NCBI GenBank assembly: GCA_035536185.1
Contig: DATLOM010000056.1
Location: 1 to 64,000 of the forward strand
From: GCA-2861595 sp035536185
GTDB lineage: Bacteria; Actinomycetota; Acidimicrobiia; Acidimicrobiales; GCA-2861595
Direction of reading: 5' to 3'
DNA length: 64,000 nucleotides
Under the pieces are notes generated by a model that saw only the letters and a list, made by a program, of their open reading frames with translations, was not told the origin of the DNA and did not search any database. Shown here in pieces: positions 26,607 through 34,723 of this stretch (the stretch's first letter is position 1; the number at the start of each line of letters is the position of its first letter). The position numbers and the translations under genes are program-made.

Positions 26607-27863
26607 TCAGGTTGGCATAGAGGCGAGGGCGGCGCGGGCTACGTCGGCGGTGCGTTCGATGTCGTCGCGGGTGTGGGCCAGGCTGGGGAACAGGACCTCG
26701 TAGGGGCCTGGCGCCAGGGCTACGCCGCGGTCGAGCATGGAGCGGAAGAAGGGGGCGTACATGCCGTTGCCGCAGGCTGCCTTGGCCTGGTCGTAGTTGG
26801 TGACCGCCTTCTCGGAGAAGAAGAGGCCGAGCAGGGTGCCGAACACCGGGATCTGGGCGGGGACGCCGGCTTCGGTGAAGACGTCGGTGAGGAGGCGGGC
26901 CAACTCGGCGGCCCGGCCGGAGAGCATGGTGTAGGCGGGATCGTCCAGGAGGCTCAGGACGGTGAGGCCGGCCGCTGTTGCCAGCGGGTTCCCGGAGAGG
27001 GTGCCGGCCTGGTACACGGGGCCGAGGGGAGCGAGGACCTCCATGACGTCCCTGCGGCCGGCCAGCGCGGCGAGTGGGAGGCCGCCGCCGATGATCTTGC
27101 CGAAGCACCAGAGGTCGGGGCGCACGCCGAGGATGGGAGATGCGCCTCCGGGGCCTACGCGGAAGCCGGTGATCACCTCGTCGAATATCAGCAGCGCGCC
27201 TGCTTGGTCACATGCGGCGCGGAGGCCGTCGAGGAACCCGGGAGCTGGGGGAACGAGGCCCATGTTGGCGGCCACCGGCTCGACGATGACGCAGGCCACG
27301 TCGGTGTCGATGGCGGGCACCTGGTTGTAGGGCACGACGAGGGTCTGGGCCACGGCTTCTTCGGGAACGCCGGCGGAGCCCGGTAGGCCGAGTGTGGCTA
27401 CGCCGCTGCCCGCTGCGGCGAGCAGGCCGTCGCTGTGGCCGTGGTAGCAACCGGCGAACTTGACGATCCGCGATCGGCCGGTGAACCCACGGGCGACACG
27501 CACCGCCGTCATGGTGGCCTCGGTGCCGGTGGAGACGAGGCGGACCATGTCGCAGCCCTCGACCCGGTCGCGGATGGTCTCGGCCAGCAGCACCTCCCGC
27601 TCGGTGGGGGCGCCGTAGGTCATGCCGTTGGCCGTCGCCTTCTGCACCGCTTCGACCACTTCCGGATGGGCGTGGCCGAGGATCGACGCGCCGTAGGACT
27701 GGACGTAGTCGAGGTAGCGCCGCCCGTCTTCGTCCCACACGTACGCGCCCTCGGCCCGCCTCACGAAGTAGGGCGTGCCGCCCACCGAACCGAAGGCGCG
27801 CACTGGAGAGCTCACGCCGCCGGGGATCGCTTCGCAGGCCCGCTTCCAGAGGTCAGAGCTCAT
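26607..27863 (-). CDS. hemL: Glutamate-1-semialdehyde 2,1-aminomutase
   Basis: This 418-residue class-III PLP enzyme makes 5-aminolevulinate in the C5 tetrapyrrole pathway, after HemA. Family blocks are SPVRAFGSVGGTPYF, GCYHGHSDGLL, the PLP-site FDEVITGFRVG, and the catalytic Lys in CFGKIIGGGLPLAA. The length is normal. A possible -10 (TACGAT) lies 11 bases before the ATG, within a 103-base gap after hemB that otherwise shows nothing notable. Confidence 0.97.
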   Translation of the reverse strand: MSSDLWKRACEAIPGGVSSPVRAFGSVGGTPYFVRRAEGAYVWDEDGRRYLDYVQSYGASILGHAHPEVVEAVQKATANGMTYGAPTEREVLLAETIRDRVEGCDMVRLVSTGTEATMTAVRVARGFTGRSRIVKFAGCYHGHSDGLLAAAGSGVATLGLPGSAGVPEEAVAQTLVVPYNQVPAIDTDVACVIVEPVAANMGLVPPAPGFLDGLRAACDQAGALLIFDEVITGFRVGPGGASPILGVRPDLWCFGKIIGGGLPLAALAGRRDVMEVLAPLGPVYQAGTLSGNPLATAAGLTVLSLLDDPAYTMLSGRAAELARLLTDVFTEAGVPAQIPVFGTLLGLFFSEKAVTNYDQAKAACGNGMYAPFFRSMLDRGVALAPGPYEVLFPSLAHTRDDIERTADVARAALASMPT

Positions 27864-27966
27864 CGGTCCTGCGGATCGTAATTACCGCACCGCCGGCGCT
27901 GGACCGTTCTGGTGGCAAGAACCGCCTCTGTTCGAAGGTTTCTGCACCAGGTGTTACCTGCGCGGC

Positions 27967-28950
27967 TCAGAGCGACTCGGCCAGCTCCCGGGCCAGGTAG
28001 GTGACGACGATGTCGGCGCCGGCCCGCTTGATGGCGACCATGTGCTCGAGGGCCACCGCTGGTCCGTCCAGCCAACCCAGCTCGGCCGCGGCCTTGACCA
28101 TGGCGTACTCGCCGCTCACGTGGAAGGCGGAGACGGGAACGTCGACGGCGGCCCGTACGGCGGCGATCACGTCGAGGTATGCGAGGGCCGGCTTGACCAT
28201 GACCATGTCGGCGCCCTCGGCGACATCCTCGGCCACCTCGGCCAGGGCCTCACGGCCGTTCCGGAAGTCCTGCTGGTAGGCCCGCCGGTCGCCTCCGCCG
28301 GTGATCATGGTGTCGACCGCATCCCGGAACGGGCCGTACAGGGACGAGGCGTACTTGGCTGAATAGGCCAGGATGGCCGCCTGCTCGTGCCCGCCGCCGT
28401 CCAGCGCGGCCCGGATGGCGGCGACCTGGCCGTCCATCATCCCGCTGGGAGCGACCACGTCGGCGCCGGCCTCGGCCTGGGCCAGGGCCACCTCTGCGTA
28501 GAGCTCGAGGGTGGCGTCGTTGTCGGGCTGGCCGTGATCGTCGAGAACGCCGCAGTGGCCGTGATCGGTGTAGGGGTCGAGGCACAGGTCGGCCATGAGC
28601 ACCACGGCGTCGCCGACCTCGTCACGAAGATCCCGCAGGGCCAGCTGGACGATTCCGTCGGCTGCCCAGGCCGCACTGCCGCTGGGGTCCTTGGTGGCGG
28701 AGTCGGGTACGCCGAAGAGAAGTACGCCGGGCACTCCCAGCTCGGCCAGCTCCCGCACCTCTTTCACCAGTGACTCTCGGGTGTGCTGGACGACACCGGG
28801 GAGCGAGGGGATGGGCCGAGGCTCGGCCATCCCCTCACGCACGAACAGCGGCGCTACCAGGTCGTCGATGCCCAATCGCGTCTCCGCGACCAGCCGGCGC
28901 AGAGCCGGCGTACGGCGCAGGCGCCTCAGCCGGCGGGCGGGGAAGGCCAC
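27967..28950 (-). CDS. hemB: Delta-aminolevulinic acid dehydratase (porphobilinogen synthase)
   Basis: This 327-residue enzyme condenses two 5-aminolevulinates. The catalytic lysines lie in AYSAKYASSLYGPFRDA and MVMVKPALAYLD. The metal-site stretch reads DLCLDPYTDHGHCG: the central Cys of the zinc form is replaced by Asp, which is typical of enzymes less dependent on zinc. The start is GTG 28950, preceded at six bases by TACTCT, so the transcript is probably leaderless. Confidence 0.97.
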   Translation of the reverse strand: MAFPARRLRRLRRTPALRRLVAETRLGIDDLVAPLFVREGMAEPRPIPSLPGVVQHTRESLVKEVRELAELGVPGVLLFGVPDSATKDPSGSAAWAADGIVQLALRDLRDEVGDAVVLMADLCLDPYTDHGHCGVLDDHGQPDNDATLELYAEVALAQAEAGADVVAPSGMMDGQVAAIRAALDGGGHEQAAILAYSAKYASSLYGPFRDAVDTMITGGGDRRAYQQDFRNGREALAEVAEDVAEGADMVMVKPALAYLDVIAAVRAAVDVPVSAFHVSGEYAMVKAAAELGWLDGPAVALEHMVAIKRAGADIVVTYLARELAESL

Positions 28951-28956
28951 CGTCCC

Positions 28957-28962
28957 AGAGTA
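28957..28962 (-). promoter_or_regulatory. -10 hexamer TACTCT, leaderless hemB
   Basis: TACTCT on the minus strand ends six bases before the hemB GTG start. Confidence 0.5.
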
Positions 28963-29032
28963 CGTCTCGATGTATCGTGGTCCGGTATCGGAGCCACAGC
29001 TCCCTCCAAGTAACCCGACAACAGGAGGAGCA

Positions 29033-29509
29033 ATGGCTGTCGACGAGCGATCAAGGCACGAGCTGTACGTGAAGCTTCAGGAGGTGCTCGGCCCCGAGCC
29101 GGCGACGACGTTCATGGAGATGACCCCGCCAGTCGGCACCGACGTCGCCACTACTCAGGACGTGGCCGGCGTAAAGCAGGAGGTGGCGGCCGTCCGTCAG
29201 GACCTGGGTGCGCTGAAGCAGGACGTGGGTGTGCTCAAGCAGGACGTGGGTGCGCTGAAGCAGGACGTGGGTGTGCTCAAGCAGGACGTGGGTGTGCTCA
29301 AGCAGGACCTGACCTCGCTTCGCCAGGAGATGGGCTTCATGAAGCTGGATCTCCACAAGGACATCGAGCTCGTGCGCTTCGAGCTGCTGGCTGCCTTCCG
29401 GGGCGAGATCAACACTGCGCTCACCAGCCAGATGAAGTCCATCGTGTTCGCCAACACTTCGCTGTTCGTGGCTTTCGCCGGCCTCGTCTGGAGCCTCAAG
29501 GTCTTCTGA
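29033..29509 (+). CDS. Heptad-repeat coiled-coil protein with C-terminal membrane helix
   Basis: This 158-residue protein starts MAVDERSRHELYVKLQEVLGPEPATTFMEMTPP, a conserved-looking N-terminal module. A coiled coil of repeated heptads (LKQDVGV/A) follows, then an amphipathic stretch, and a hydrophobic C-terminus (IVFANTSLFVAFAGLVWSL) long enough for one membrane pass. AGGAGGAG seven bases before the ATG sets the start. It lies opposite in strand between hemB and cobA-hemD and overlaps the end of cobA-hemD by 14 bases. The function is unknown; similar actinobacterial proteins with variable heptad numbers exist by recollection. Confidence 0.8.
   Translation: MAVDERSRHELYVKLQEVLGPEPATTFMEMTPPVGTDVATTQDVAGVKQEVAAVRQDLGALKQDVGVLKQDVGALKQDVGVLKQDVGVLKQDLTSLRQEMGFMKLDLHKDIELVRFELLAAFRGEINTALTSQMKSIVFANTSLFVAFAGLVWSLKVF
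29208..29310 (+). repeat. Tandem 21-bp repeats encoding coiled-coil heptads
   Basis: About five copies of a 21-base unit (core CTGAAGCAGGACGTGGGTGYG) are nearly identical at DNA level, alternating in a 42-base higher-order pattern. They encode LKQDVG(V/A). The high DNA identity implies recent expansion or homogenisation. Confidence 0.85.
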
Positions 29510-30986
29510 AGTACTCCTCCAAGGCTTGAACGAGACCGTCGATGGTGTGCACTTCGGCCTCGACAGTGACGTCGAGCCCGTGTTCCCGTGCCGTGGCCGC
29601 GGTGACCGGACCGATGCAGGCCACTACCGGGGGCACGGCGTCGCTGCCGGCGACGGCCAGGTACTCCGTGACTGTGGACGACGAGGTGAAGGCGATGGCG
29701 TCGGCGTCGGCGGCTGCGGCCAGCGCTTCCGGGGTCGGGTGGCCCGGCTCGGTGCGGTAGGCCTCAACCACGTCCACCGCGTAACCGGCGGCCCGAAGCC
29801 CCTCGGGGAACACGTCGCGGCCCACCGCGGCACGAGCCAGGAGCACACGGGCTCCTGCTGCGGCCGGCGGGAAGGCGGCGAGGAGCGACTCGGCTACGAA
29901 GTGCTCGGGTACCAGGTCGGGGACGACGCCGGCCTTTCCCAGCGCGGCCGCGGTTGACGTGCCGATGGCGGCTATGCGGGCGCCGCCGAAGGATCGGGCG
30001 TCGTGGACCAGAGCGAGTAGGCGGTCCACGGCATTGGCCGAGGTGAAGACGACCCAGTCGTAGGAGGCGAGCCCGGCCGCGGCCGCGGCCAAGGCGGCGC
30101 CACCGTCGGCCGGGCCCTCGATGGCGATGGCCGGCACCTCGACGACCTCGGCGCCTCTAGTGCGCAGAGCACTCACCAGCGCCGGTGCCTGCTCGCGGGG
30201 GCGGGTCACCACCACCCGGCGGCCGAACAGCGGGCGGCGCTCGAACCACGACAGCTCCAGCCCCGCCACCTCGCCGATGACGATCGTCGCCGGTGGCTCG
30301 AGGTCGACCCCCGGCAGCTCGGCCAGCGTGGTCCGGACGGTGTGCTGCTGGGGCCTCGTGCCCCAGTGGACACAGACCACCGGTGTGGAGGCGGGGAGCC
30401 CGCCGGCCTGCAGACGGGTCGCGTACTCCGGCCGTTCCGACACGCCCATCAGCACGACGATCGTCCCGCCCGCCGCGGCCAGCGCCTCCCAGTTCGGGCC
30501 CTGATCGAGATGGGCGCTGCCCTCCCGGGGGCGCCCGTGGCCGGTGACCACGGTGAACGATGTCGACAGACCCCGGTGGGTGAGTGGCACCCCGGCGTAG
30601 GCGGGTACGGCCACGGCCGACGTGACACCCGGTACCACCTCGAAGGGGATGCCGGCCTCGAGCAGGGCCAACGCCTCCTCTCCACCCCGGCCGAAGACGA
30701 ACGGATCGCCTCCCTTCAAACGGACCACCTCCAGCCCGGCCTGGCCCTTTTCCACCAGCAGATGGTTGACGTGCTCCTGGGCCACCGGCCGGCCCGGCTG
30801 CTTGCCCACGTCGATCCGTTCGGCGCCGGCCGGAGCGAGGTCCAGCAACTGCCCCTCGGCCAGCCGGTCGTGCACCACCACGTCGGCCCTGGCGAGCAAC
30901 TCGGCACCCCGCACCGTGAGCAGCCCGGGATCGCCCGGTCCTGCGCCCACCAGGTAGACGGTCACGCCATCCGCTTCCGAGTACAT
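29496..30986 (-). CDS. cobA-hemD: Uroporphyrinogen-III C-methyltransferase / uroporphyrinogen-III synthase fusion
   Basis: This 496-residue fusion has two domains. Residues about 8-245 are the SAM-dependent methyltransferase (VYLVGAGPGDPGLLT, VRLKGGDPFVFGRGGEE, VPGVTSA), making precorrin-2. Residues about 255-495 are HemD (VVVTRPREQAPAL, DWVVFTSANAVDR, FTSSSTV), cyclising hydroxymethylbilane. Fusion of these activities is common in actinobacteria. The start is ATG 30986 or GTG 30965; the first lies inside a perfect inverted repeat arm, and the second begins the conserved core directly. Confidence 0.95.
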   Translation of the reverse strand: MYSEADGVTVYLVGAGPGDPGLLTVRGAELLARADVVVHDRLAEGQLLDLAPAGAERIDVGKQPGRPVAQEHVNHLLVEKGQAGLEVVRLKGGDPFVFGRGGEEALALLEAGIPFEVVPGVTSAVAVPAYAGVPLTHRGLSTSFTVVTGHGRPREGSAHLDQGPNWEALAAAGGTIVVLMGVSERPEYATRLQAGGLPASTPVVCVHWGTRPQQHTVRTTLAELPGVDLEPPATIVIGEVAGLELSWFERRPLFGRRVVVTRPREQAPALVSALRTRGAEVVEVPAIAIEGPADGGAALAAAAAGLASYDWVVFTSANAVDRLLALVHDARSFGGARIAAIGTSTAAALGKAGVVPDLVPEHFVAESLLAAFPPAAAGARVLLARAAVGRDVFPEGLRAAGYAVDVVEAYRTEPGHPTPEALAAAADADAIAFTSSSTVTEYLAVAGSDAVPPVVACIGPVTAATAREHGLDVTVEAEVHTIDGLVQALEEYFRRP

Positions 30987-31019
30987 GGCGGGCCGAAAAA
31001 GCCCCTTATGTACTCGGAA
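30975..31019. promoter_or_regulatory. 12-bp perfect inverted repeat over the cobA-hemD start
   Basis: The arms 30975-30986 (TTCCGAGTACAT) and 31008-31019 (ATGTACTCGGAA) are exact reverse complements. They flank a 21-base spacer that contains a 4-bp GGGC/GCCC inner stem. One arm contains ATG 30986 of cobA-hemD. It could be an operator or an mRNA hairpin that hides the start codon. Confidence 0.75.
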
Positions 31020-31038
31020 CGTCGGGGGGTGGGCGGCG

Positions 31039-31965
31039 TCACGCCAGGCCCCGGAGGCTTTCGAGGAGCCAGGCGCCGCCGGACTCGTCGAGCAGGCGAC
31101 GGGCCAGGGGCCGCCCGAGGTCGTGGCCGGCGCCGTCACCGACGGTGGTAGTGCCCGAGGCCCGCAGGACGACACGGCCGTCGAGGCTGGCCAGGACGGC
31201 GTCCATGCGCAGACGGCCGCTGGCGTCCAGCCGTGCGTATGCGCCTACCGGAAGGTCGCAACCACCCCCGATCTCGGCCAGGTAGGCCCGTTCGGCGTCG
31301 ACGGCGAGCCGGGAGGGACCGTCCTGCACGGCCTCCAGGAGGCCCAACACCTCCAGATCGTCCTCCCGGGCCTCCACGGCGAGAGCACCCTGACCGACCT
31401 GGGGGACCATCAGGGAGGAGTCGAGCAGCTCGGCGACACGCTCGGAGTGGCCGAGGCGGTCGAGGGCGGCGGCGGCCATCACGATGCCGGCGTAGCCGCT
31501 CGCCTTCGCCAACCTGGTCCCGATGTTGCCGCGCAGGCCGGTGAAGGTGAGATCGGGGCGGAGCGACGCCAGTTGCGCCCGCCGCCGCACCGAACCCGTC
31601 GCCACCAGCCCCCCGATGGGCAGGCCCTCCAGGGTCGCTCCGAGGAGAGCGTCGCGGGCGTCGGCGCGGGCGGGTACCGCGGCGAGCACGAGACCGGGCG
31701 TGGGCGATGACGGGAGGTCCTTGGCGGAATGCACGGCGAAGTCGGCCCGGCCCTGCAACACGGCGGTCTGGACCTCCTTTACGAAGACGCCCCGGCCTCC
31801 GATCTCCCAGATGTGGACGTCCTGGCGGAGGTCGCCGGCCGTCTCCACCACGACCTGTTCGACGGTCACCCCCGACGCCGCGGTCATCAGTGATGCCACG
31901 TGGCTCGTCTGCCACAGGGCCAGCTCGCTCCCCCGGGTGGCAGCCCGGAGCACGGGCGCCGGCAC
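31039..31965 (-). CDS. hemC: Porphobilinogen deaminase (hydroxymethylbilane synthase)
   Basis: This 308-residue enzyme polymerises four porphobilinogens. It shows RAATRGSELALWQ, HSAKDLPSSPT, RRRAQLASLRPDL, and the dipyrromethane-cofactor Cys in GGGCDLPVGA. GTG 31965 is given as the start; GTG 31953 (VLRAATRGS) is equally plausible. It follows hemA by 55 bases and precedes cobA-hemD. Confidence 0.96.
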   Translation of the reverse strand: MPAPVLRAATRGSELALWQTSHVASLMTAASGVTVEQVVVETAGDLRQDVHIWEIGGRGVFVKEVQTAVLQGRADFAVHSAKDLPSSPTPGLVLAAVPARADARDALLGATLEGLPIGGLVATGSVRRRAQLASLRPDLTFTGLRGNIGTRLAKASGYAGIVMAAAALDRLGHSERVAELLDSSLMVPQVGQGALAVEAREDDLEVLGLLEAVQDGPSRLAVDAERAYLAEIGGGCDLPVGAYARLDASGRLRMDAVLASLDGRVVLRASGTTTVGDGAGHDLGRPLARRLLDESGGAWLLESLRGLA

Positions 31966-32020
31966 TATGTCCAGCCCGGTCGAAGTGCGGACGCCATGTC
32001 AGTGGTTCCGCGGGGCGGCA

Positions 32021-33286
32021 CTACGGAAGATCGAAAAGGGCCCGGAGGGCCTCGGCCAGCCGGTCGCCCCGCGGCGTGCCGGCGGCGTCCTTCAGGCGCA
32101 CCGTGGGCTCGTGCAGCAGCTTGGCGAGCAGAGCCTTCGTCAGGCCGTCCACCGCGTCGAGCTGGCTCTCGTCCAGGTCGCCGAGGCGGGAGCGGAAACG
32201 CTCGAGCTCCGCGGCCCGTAGCTGCTCACCGCGCTGGCGCAGGGACACGACGAGGGGAGCCAGCTGCCGGGCCGTGGATGTGGCGCGGTAGCGCTCGACC
32301 TCGTCGCTGACGATGGCCTCGACGCCCGCCACCTCGCGTCGCCGCCCGGCCAACCCGGCCTCGGCGAAAGCCTTCAGATCGTCCATGTCGAGGAGCGTGA
32401 CCCCAGGCAGGTCGGCCACCCCTGCCTCCACGTCCCGGGGCACGGCGATGTCCACCACGAGGAGAGGCCGCTCCGGTCGAGCGGCCATGACCGGCGCCAG
32501 GTCCTCCGCACTCAACAGCACCGACGGCGCCCCCGTGGAGGTGAGGAGGACATCGGCCTGCTCTAGCGCGGGGCGCAGGTCGGCGAAGGGCACCGGGCGC
32601 CCGCCGGCCCGCTCGGCCAGTGCCACGGCCTTGGCCCAGGTGCGGTTGGCCACGGTCAGCTCACCCACGTTCGGGGCGCCGGCGAGGGCCACGGTCATGC
32701 CCTCGCCCATGTCGCCGGCCCCGAGGACCAGCACCCGCCGGCCGTCGAGCGTGCCCAGCCTCTGGGCCGCCATCTCCACCGCGGCCTGCGACACCGACGT
32801 GGTGCCCCGTCCGATGGCCGTCTCGGTCCGGGCCCGCTTGCCCACCTCCAGGGCGTGGCGGAACAGCGCGCCGAGCACCGGTCCGGCCGACCCCTCGGCC
32901 GCGGCCCGCTCCCAGGCGCTGCGGACCTGCCCGAGGATCTCACTCTCGCCGACGACGGCGGAGTCCAGGCCGGACGCCACGCGGAACAGATGAGCGCCGA
33001 CGTTGTCCTCGTAGTACGAGTAGAGGTGGTCGGAGAACCGCTCGGCCGGTATGGAGCTGATGTCGGCGAAGAAGTCACGTACTTCGGCCAGAGCGGAGTG
33101 GTAGCGCTCGGCCACTACGTAGGCCTCGGTGCGCATGCACGTGGACAGGAGAACGATCTCGCTCAGGTTCTCCCGGGACCCCAGGGAGGCCAGGGCTTTG
33201 GGGAGGGCGGCATCGTTCACCGTCACCCCCTCGAGGATCTCGAGGGGTACGGTGCGGTGGTTCAGACCTACGACGACGACAGACAC
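32021..33286 (-). CDS. hemA: Glutamyl-tRNA reductase
   Basis: This enzyme of about 421 residues commits glutamyl-tRNA to tetrapyrrole synthesis. Family marks are VGLNHRTVPLEILE, the catalytic Cys in LLSTCMRTEAYV, GESEILGQVRSAW and VLVLGAGDMGEG. The usual Asn after the catalytic Cys is Met here. The start is GTG 33286 (VSVVVVGLNHR); an in-frame extension upstream would lie in the preceding gene. It overlaps that gene by 19 bases. Confidence 0.96.
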   Translation of the reverse strand: MSVVVVGLNHRTVPLEILEGVTVNDAALPKALASLGSRENLSEIVLLSTCMRTEAYVVAERYHSALAEVRDFFADISSIPAERFSDHLYSYYEDNVGAHLFRVASGLDSAVVGESEILGQVRSAWERAAAEGSAGPVLGALFRHALEVGKRARTETAIGRGTTSVSQAAVEMAAQRLGTLDGRRVLVLGAGDMGEGMTVALAGAPNVGELTVANRTWAKAVALAERAGGRPVPFADLRPALEQADVLLTSTGAPSVLLSAEDLAPVMAARPERPLLVVDIAVPRDVEAGVADLPGVTLLDMDDLKAFAEAGLAGRRREVAGVEAIVSDEVERYRATSTARQLAPLVVSLRQRGEQLRAAELERFRSRLGDLDESQLDAVDGLTKALLAKLLHEPTVRLKDAAGTPRGDRLAEALRALFDLP

Positions 33287-33897
33287 GCCTGCAGGCGCTC
33301 CTTGGCTTCTCGGACCTGTCCGGCCCTGATGAGATCGAGCATGTCCGATTCCAGGGCCTTCTGCCAATTCAGCCCCTCGGTGGAACGCCCGGAAGCCCGG
33401 ATCTCATCCCTCTCGGCCGACAGCATCTCGGCCAGGACCTCGTACTCCGGCCCCAGGCACGCCGACACCCTCTCCTTCAGCCAGCGGGCCAGGGCGGGAC
33501 TGTGGCCCCCGGTGGAGACGGCGACCATCACCGGCCCGCGGCGCACCACGGCGGGCAGCGTGAACGAGCAGTTCTCGATGTCGTCGGCCGCGTTCACCCA
33601 GACACCGGCTTCCTCGCCGTCGGCGAGGACGGCGGCGTTGACGGCGGGCTCGCCGGTGGCGGCGACGGCAAGGCGGTACCCGGCCACCTCTCCGCGCCGG
33701 TAGGCCCGGCGCTCGATGGTGACATCGGCCCGTTCGGCCAGAGCCGGGACCACCTCGGGCGAGACCACGTGGACGGCGGCGCCGCAGGCGACCAGCCCGG
33801 CAACCTTGTGGGCGGCCACGCCGCCGCCTCCCACCACCAGGCAACGCCGTCCCGCCAGGACGAGGTTGACCGGGTACTGCGGCGCCGGCAGCGGCAT
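33268..33897 (-). CDS. Precorrin-2 dehydrogenase / sirohydrochlorin ferrochelatase-like protein
   Basis: This 209-residue protein matches the CysG N-terminal module (as in Met8p or SirC): it opens with PVNLVLAGRRCLVVGGGGVAAHKV (a Rossmann NAD site) and contains VSTGGHSPALARWLKER. Together with the CobA domain nearby it would convert uroporphyrinogen III to sirohaem. The ATG overlaps the rex stop codon (TGATG), so it belongs to the rex-hem operon. Only the dehydrogenase half is obvious; the chelatase activity is inferred from the family. Confidence 0.9.
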   Translation of the reverse strand: MPLPAPQYPVNLVLAGRRCLVVGGGGVAAHKVAGLVACGAAVHVVSPEVVPALAERADVTIERRAYRRGEVAGYRLAVAATGEPAVNAAVLADGEEAGVWVNAADDIENCSFTLPAVVRRGPVMVAVSTGGHSPALARWLKERVSACLGPEYEVLAEMLSAERDEIRASGRSTEGLNWQKALESDMLDLIRAGQVREAKERLQACLSSS

Positions 33898-34622
33898 CAG
33901 ATCGGGGCCAGCCGTTCGCCGGGAGCTGAGGCGCCGTTCTCCCCGGTGACGGCCAGGGGCAGAGGAACGTCCCCGGATACCGATCCGGCCTGGCGCTGCT
34001 GGTAGAAGGACAGGATCTGCAGCTCGATGGACAGGTCCACCTTGCGCAGCGACACGTGCGGCGGCACGTTCAGGACCACCGGAGCGAAGTTGAGGATGGA
34101 GCTGACGCCGGCCTCGACCAGGAGGTCGGCGACCTCCTGGGCCACGGCGGCCGGCGTGGCGATTATGCCTATCGCCACCCCGTGCCTCGCGGCGATGGCC
34201 TTCATGTCGTCGATGTGCTCGACCTCGAGGTCGCCGACGAAGGTGCCGACCTTGTCGTCGTCGGAGTCGACCAGGGCCGCCACGTGGAAGCCGCGGGCGA
34301 GAAAGCCCCGGTAGTTGGCCAGCGCCCGGCCGAGGTTCCCGAGCCCGACGATGGCCACCGGCCAGTCCTGGGTGAGGCCCAGCTCCCGGCTGATCTGGTA
34401 CAGCAGGTATTGGACGTCGTAGCCGACCCCACGGGTGCCGTAGGAGCCGAGATAGGAGAGATCCTTGCGGACCTTGGCCGCGTTCACACCGGCCATCTCC
34501 GCCAGGCGCTCCGAGGAGATGGTGCCGATCGTGGCCTCGGCCACCTCGAGCAGGCTGCGCAGGTAGAGCGGCAGGCGGGCCACCGTCGCCTCCGGGACAC
34601 GCCGGGGAGCGCGGTCGGCCAT
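33897..34622 (-). CDS. rex: Redox-sensing transcriptional repressor Rex
   Basis: This 241-residue repressor has an N-terminal winged helix (LPLYLRSLLEVAE, VNAAKVRKDLSYLGSYGTRGVGYDV) and a Rossmann NADH domain (VAIVGLGNLGRALANYRGF). It senses the NADH/NAD ratio and normally represses respiratory and haem genes. It heads the tetrapyrrole operon, as in Streptomyces. ATG 34622 is chosen because TACCAT ends six bases before it; a GTG at 34655 is also in frame. A polar C-terminal tail of about 25 residues is extra. Confidence 0.96.
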   Translation of the reverse strand: MADRAPRRVPEATVARLPLYLRSLLEVAEATIGTISSERLAEMAGVNAAKVRKDLSYLGSYGTRGVGYDVQYLLYQISRELGLTQDWPVAIVGLGNLGRALANYRGFLARGFHVAALVDSDDDKVGTFVGDLEVEHIDDMKAIAARHGVAIGIIATPAAVAQEVADLLVEAGVSSILNFAPVVLNVPPHVSLRKVDLSIELQILSFYQQRQAGSVSGDVPLPLAVTGENGASAPGERLAPI

Positions 34623-34628
34623 CTCCGC

Positions 34629-34634
34629 ATGGTA
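34629..34634 (-). promoter_or_regulatory. -10 hexamer TACCAT, leaderless rex
   Basis: TACCAT on the minus strand ends six bases before ATG 34622. The 101-base divergent region to the next gene would also be the place for Rex autoregulation, but no clear TTGTGAA-type Rex box is visible. Confidence 0.5.
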
Positions 34635-34709
34635 TGGGCTCGTGCTGCCCTTCACAAAGGCACCAGCGCCCGGGCCGGCCCTCGAGACCCGGCTCCTGTC
34701 AGGCGGCTG

Positions 34710-34715
34710 TACCCT
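34710..34715 (+). promoter_or_regulatory. -10 hexamer TACCCT, leaderless signalling gene
   Basis: TACCCT ends eight bases before ATG 34724. Confidence 0.45.
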
Positions 34716-34723
34716 TGCCGCAC

